From positions 1 to 8,153 of the forward strand of contig JAKIUH010000190.1 in the NCBI GenBank assembly GCA_021647685.1: a stretch of 8,153 bases of DNA, written 5' to 3'. The stretch is from Bacteroidales bacterium. Lineage in GTDB: Bacteria > Bacteroidota > Bacteroidia > Bacteroidales > NBLH01. Shown here in pieces: positions 6,536 to 8,153 of the stretch (position 1 is its first letter; each line of letters opens with the position of its first letter). A program made the position numbers and the translations under genes. The notes under the pieces are model-generated. The model was not told the DNA's origin, searched no databases, and worked only from the letters and a program-made list of their open reading frames with translations.

Positions 6536-8153
6536 ATGAAAAAGGTAAATGTTTTTTTAATTGCGCTATGGATTATTTTTTCTACTTCTGCCACAGCACA
6601 AATCACAAAACCCGATGATTTTTTTAAATTTAAACCGGGAACAGACCGTATGTTGTTTGATTACGAACAACTTATTGACTATCTTAAAATCGTTGATAAA
6701 GAATCACCAAGAGTAAAGATGATTCAGATTGGAAAAACCATGCTAAACAGACCAATGTACGTAATTCTTCTCTCCTCTGAGGAAAACATAAACAATTTGG
6801 ATAGATTAAAAGAAATCAATAAAGAATTGGCAATTAACGGACAATTAACAAATTCACAAGTTCAAGAATATGCCCATAAAGGCAAAGTTTTTCTACTCGC
6901 CACATTATCAATGCATGCCGATGAAGTAGGTCCTGTCCAGGCAGCTCCTCTGGTAGTTTATAAAATTGCGAGTACACAAGATGCTAAATTATTACATAAT
7001 TTAGAGAATGTTGTTTATATGATTATTCCGCATAACCCGGATGGAATGGATATGGTAGTGCATAACTATTTAAAATACAAAGGTACAAAATACGAAGGAA
7101 CATGGTATCCCGGGGTATATAATAAATACGTAGGACATGACAATAATCGTGATTTTGTAACGCTTTCACAATCAGAAACAAAAATAATTAATCGCTTTTA
7201 TAATGAAGAATGGTTTCCTCAAGTAATGGTCGAAAAACATCAGATGGGCTCGCGTGGAGTTCGCTATTTTGTTCCTCCAAAACACGACCCGATAGCGATG
7301 AATGTAGATGCCGAATTATGGACTTGGGACGGAATTTTTGGAATGGGTATGCAAAAAGACATGACTGAACAAGGTTTAAAAGGAGTTGCTCATTCTTATG
7401 CTTTTGATGATTATTGGCCCGGTTCAACAGAAACATCGCACTGGAAAAATATGATTTCCATGCTCACAGAAGTTGCAAGTGCTAAAATAGCCACTCCTAT
7501 TTATCAAGAAGATAATGAGTTAAGTGTAAGCGGAAAAGGACTTTCCGAATACGAAAAAGCAGCTAATTTCCCTGACCCATGGACGGGTGGCTGGTGGCGA
7601 TTATCAGATATTGTAAAATATGAATTATCGTCCACTTTCTCAATGATAAATACGGCATCGCTGCATAAAGAAGAAATATTAAAATTGCGCAACAGACTGT
7701 GTAAAAAAGAAATAAACAAGGGCAAAACATTAGCTCCTTTTTATTACATTATTCCCACAAAACAACATGATCAGTCTGAGTTAGTGCCTCTGGTAAATCT
7801 GTTAAAAGAACACGGCATAAAAGTGTACCGGTTAAATAAAAGCATCAATTTAGATAATACCTTACACAATAAAGGCGATATTGTGATACCGCTGGCACAA
7901 CCGTTTCGTGCATTTATCAAAGAGGTAATGGAAGCACAAGAGTTTCCTGTCAGGCATTATTCTAAAAACGGAAAATTGATTATGCCTTATGATATTACAA
8001 GTTGGTCATTACCTTTGCACAGAGGCATACAAACCTATGAAATCAATAAAAAATATCCTGAATTAAAAAACAATCTTGATTTAATTGAAGGTAAATTTGC
8101 GATAAAAAACAATCAGATTCCCGATAAATATCTTTATGCAATTTTTCCTGTAG
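6536..8153 (+). CDS. Secreted M14 family zinc carboxypeptidase-like protein (right end cut off by window)
   Basis: 539 residues are visible and the frame is open at the window edge, so the C-terminus is missing. A signal peptide (about 1-22, ending ATAQ) indicates export. The M14 catalytic site is readable. Zinc ligands are His127 and Glu130 in MHADE, and His235 in EKHQMG. Substrate-binding Asn204-Arg205 lies in NNRDF, and the likely catalytic Glu312 in TEVAS. The HNPDG motif (166-170) is typical of the family. From about residue 400 a second alpha/beta region begins (FYYIIP, then LLKEHGIKVYR), resembling the glutamine-amidotransferase-like domain that follows M14 in large Bacteroidota members, which run to roughly 800-900 residues. 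It probably trims peptides or cell-wall-derived peptides in the periplasm or at the surface; the substrate is unknown. The first zinc motif is HADE rather than the more usual HGNE. The start is fixed by the signal peptide and preceded by AGGTAACT, a weak ribosome site. Confidence 0.9.
   Translation, partial: MKKVNVFLIALWIIFSTSATAQITKPDDFFKFKPGTDRMLFDYEQLIDYLKIVDKESPRVKMIQIGKTMLNRPMYVILLSSEENINNLDRLKEINKELAINGQLTNSQVQEYAHKGKVFLLATLSMHADEVGPVQAAPLVVYKIASTQDAKLLHNLENVVYMIIPHNPDGMDMVVHNYLKYKGTKYEGTWYPGVYNKYVGHDNNRDFVTLSQSETKIINRFYNEEWFPQVMVEKHQMGSRGVRYFVPPKHDPIAMNVDAELWTWDGIFGMGMQKDMTEQGLKGVAHSYAFDDYWPGSTETSHWKNMISMLTEVASAKIATPIYQEDNELSVSGKGLSEYEKAANFPDPWTGGWWRLSDIVKYELSSTFSMINTASLHKEEILKLRNRLCKKEINKGKTLAPFYYIIPTKQHDQSELVPLVNLLKEHGIKVYRLNKSINLDNTLHNKGDIVIPLAQPFRAFIKEVMEAQEFPVRHYSKNGKLIMPYDITSWSLPLHRGIQTYEINKKYPELKNNLDLIEGKFAIKNNQIPDKYLYAIFPV

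Overview
The window comes from an AT-rich member of the Bacteroidota (Bacteroidales or a close relative is my inference). Three things point there: a type IX secretion (T9SS) C-terminal sorting domain on the first protein, Bacteroidota-type promoters (TAnnTTTG at -7), and start codons with poor or no Shine-Dalgarno sequence.

Layout. Positions 1-256 hold no gene but contain a long imperfect hairpin (9-101). On the minus strand, 257-2707 encodes a secreted lysyl-endopeptidase-type serine protease with an N-terminal propeptide, Ig/PKD-like modules and a T9SS tail. A 249-bp divergent intergenic region follows. It carries a near-perfect long palindrome (2782-2860), two shorter palindromes (2884-2897 and 2911-2924) and a candidate promoter for the plus-strand operon. 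The operon at 2957-6468 has four genes with gaps of 4, 5 and 20 bases: a DUF47/PhoU-like protein, a PiT phosphate permease, a single-domain CYTH (triphosphate tunnel) protein, and a two-domain adenylate kinase. After a 67-bp gap with a TAnnTTTG promoter, a secreted M14 zinc carboxypeptidase gene starts at 6536 and runs off the right edge.

How the genes may work together. DUF47 proteins are the usual partners of PiT permeases, so the first two genes are probably a phosphate-uptake pair. CYTH proteins of this size bind or hydrolyse triphosphates (tripolyphosphate, nucleotide triphosphates), and adenylate kinase balances ATP, ADP and AMP. The operon therefore reads as a phosphate-entry and phosphate/nucleotide-homeostasis unit. 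That linkage is inference from gene order. The two flanking peptidases are exported and appear to be separate transcription units.

Most unusual items. The adenylate kinase is a tandem duplication whose second half has lost most catalytic residues and looks like a pseudoenzyme fused to an active kinase. The long palindrome in the divergent intergenic region is badly placed for a terminator and looks like a dispersed palindromic repeat or a structured RNA. I see no defence system, CRISPR array, insertion sequence, tRNA or rRNA.
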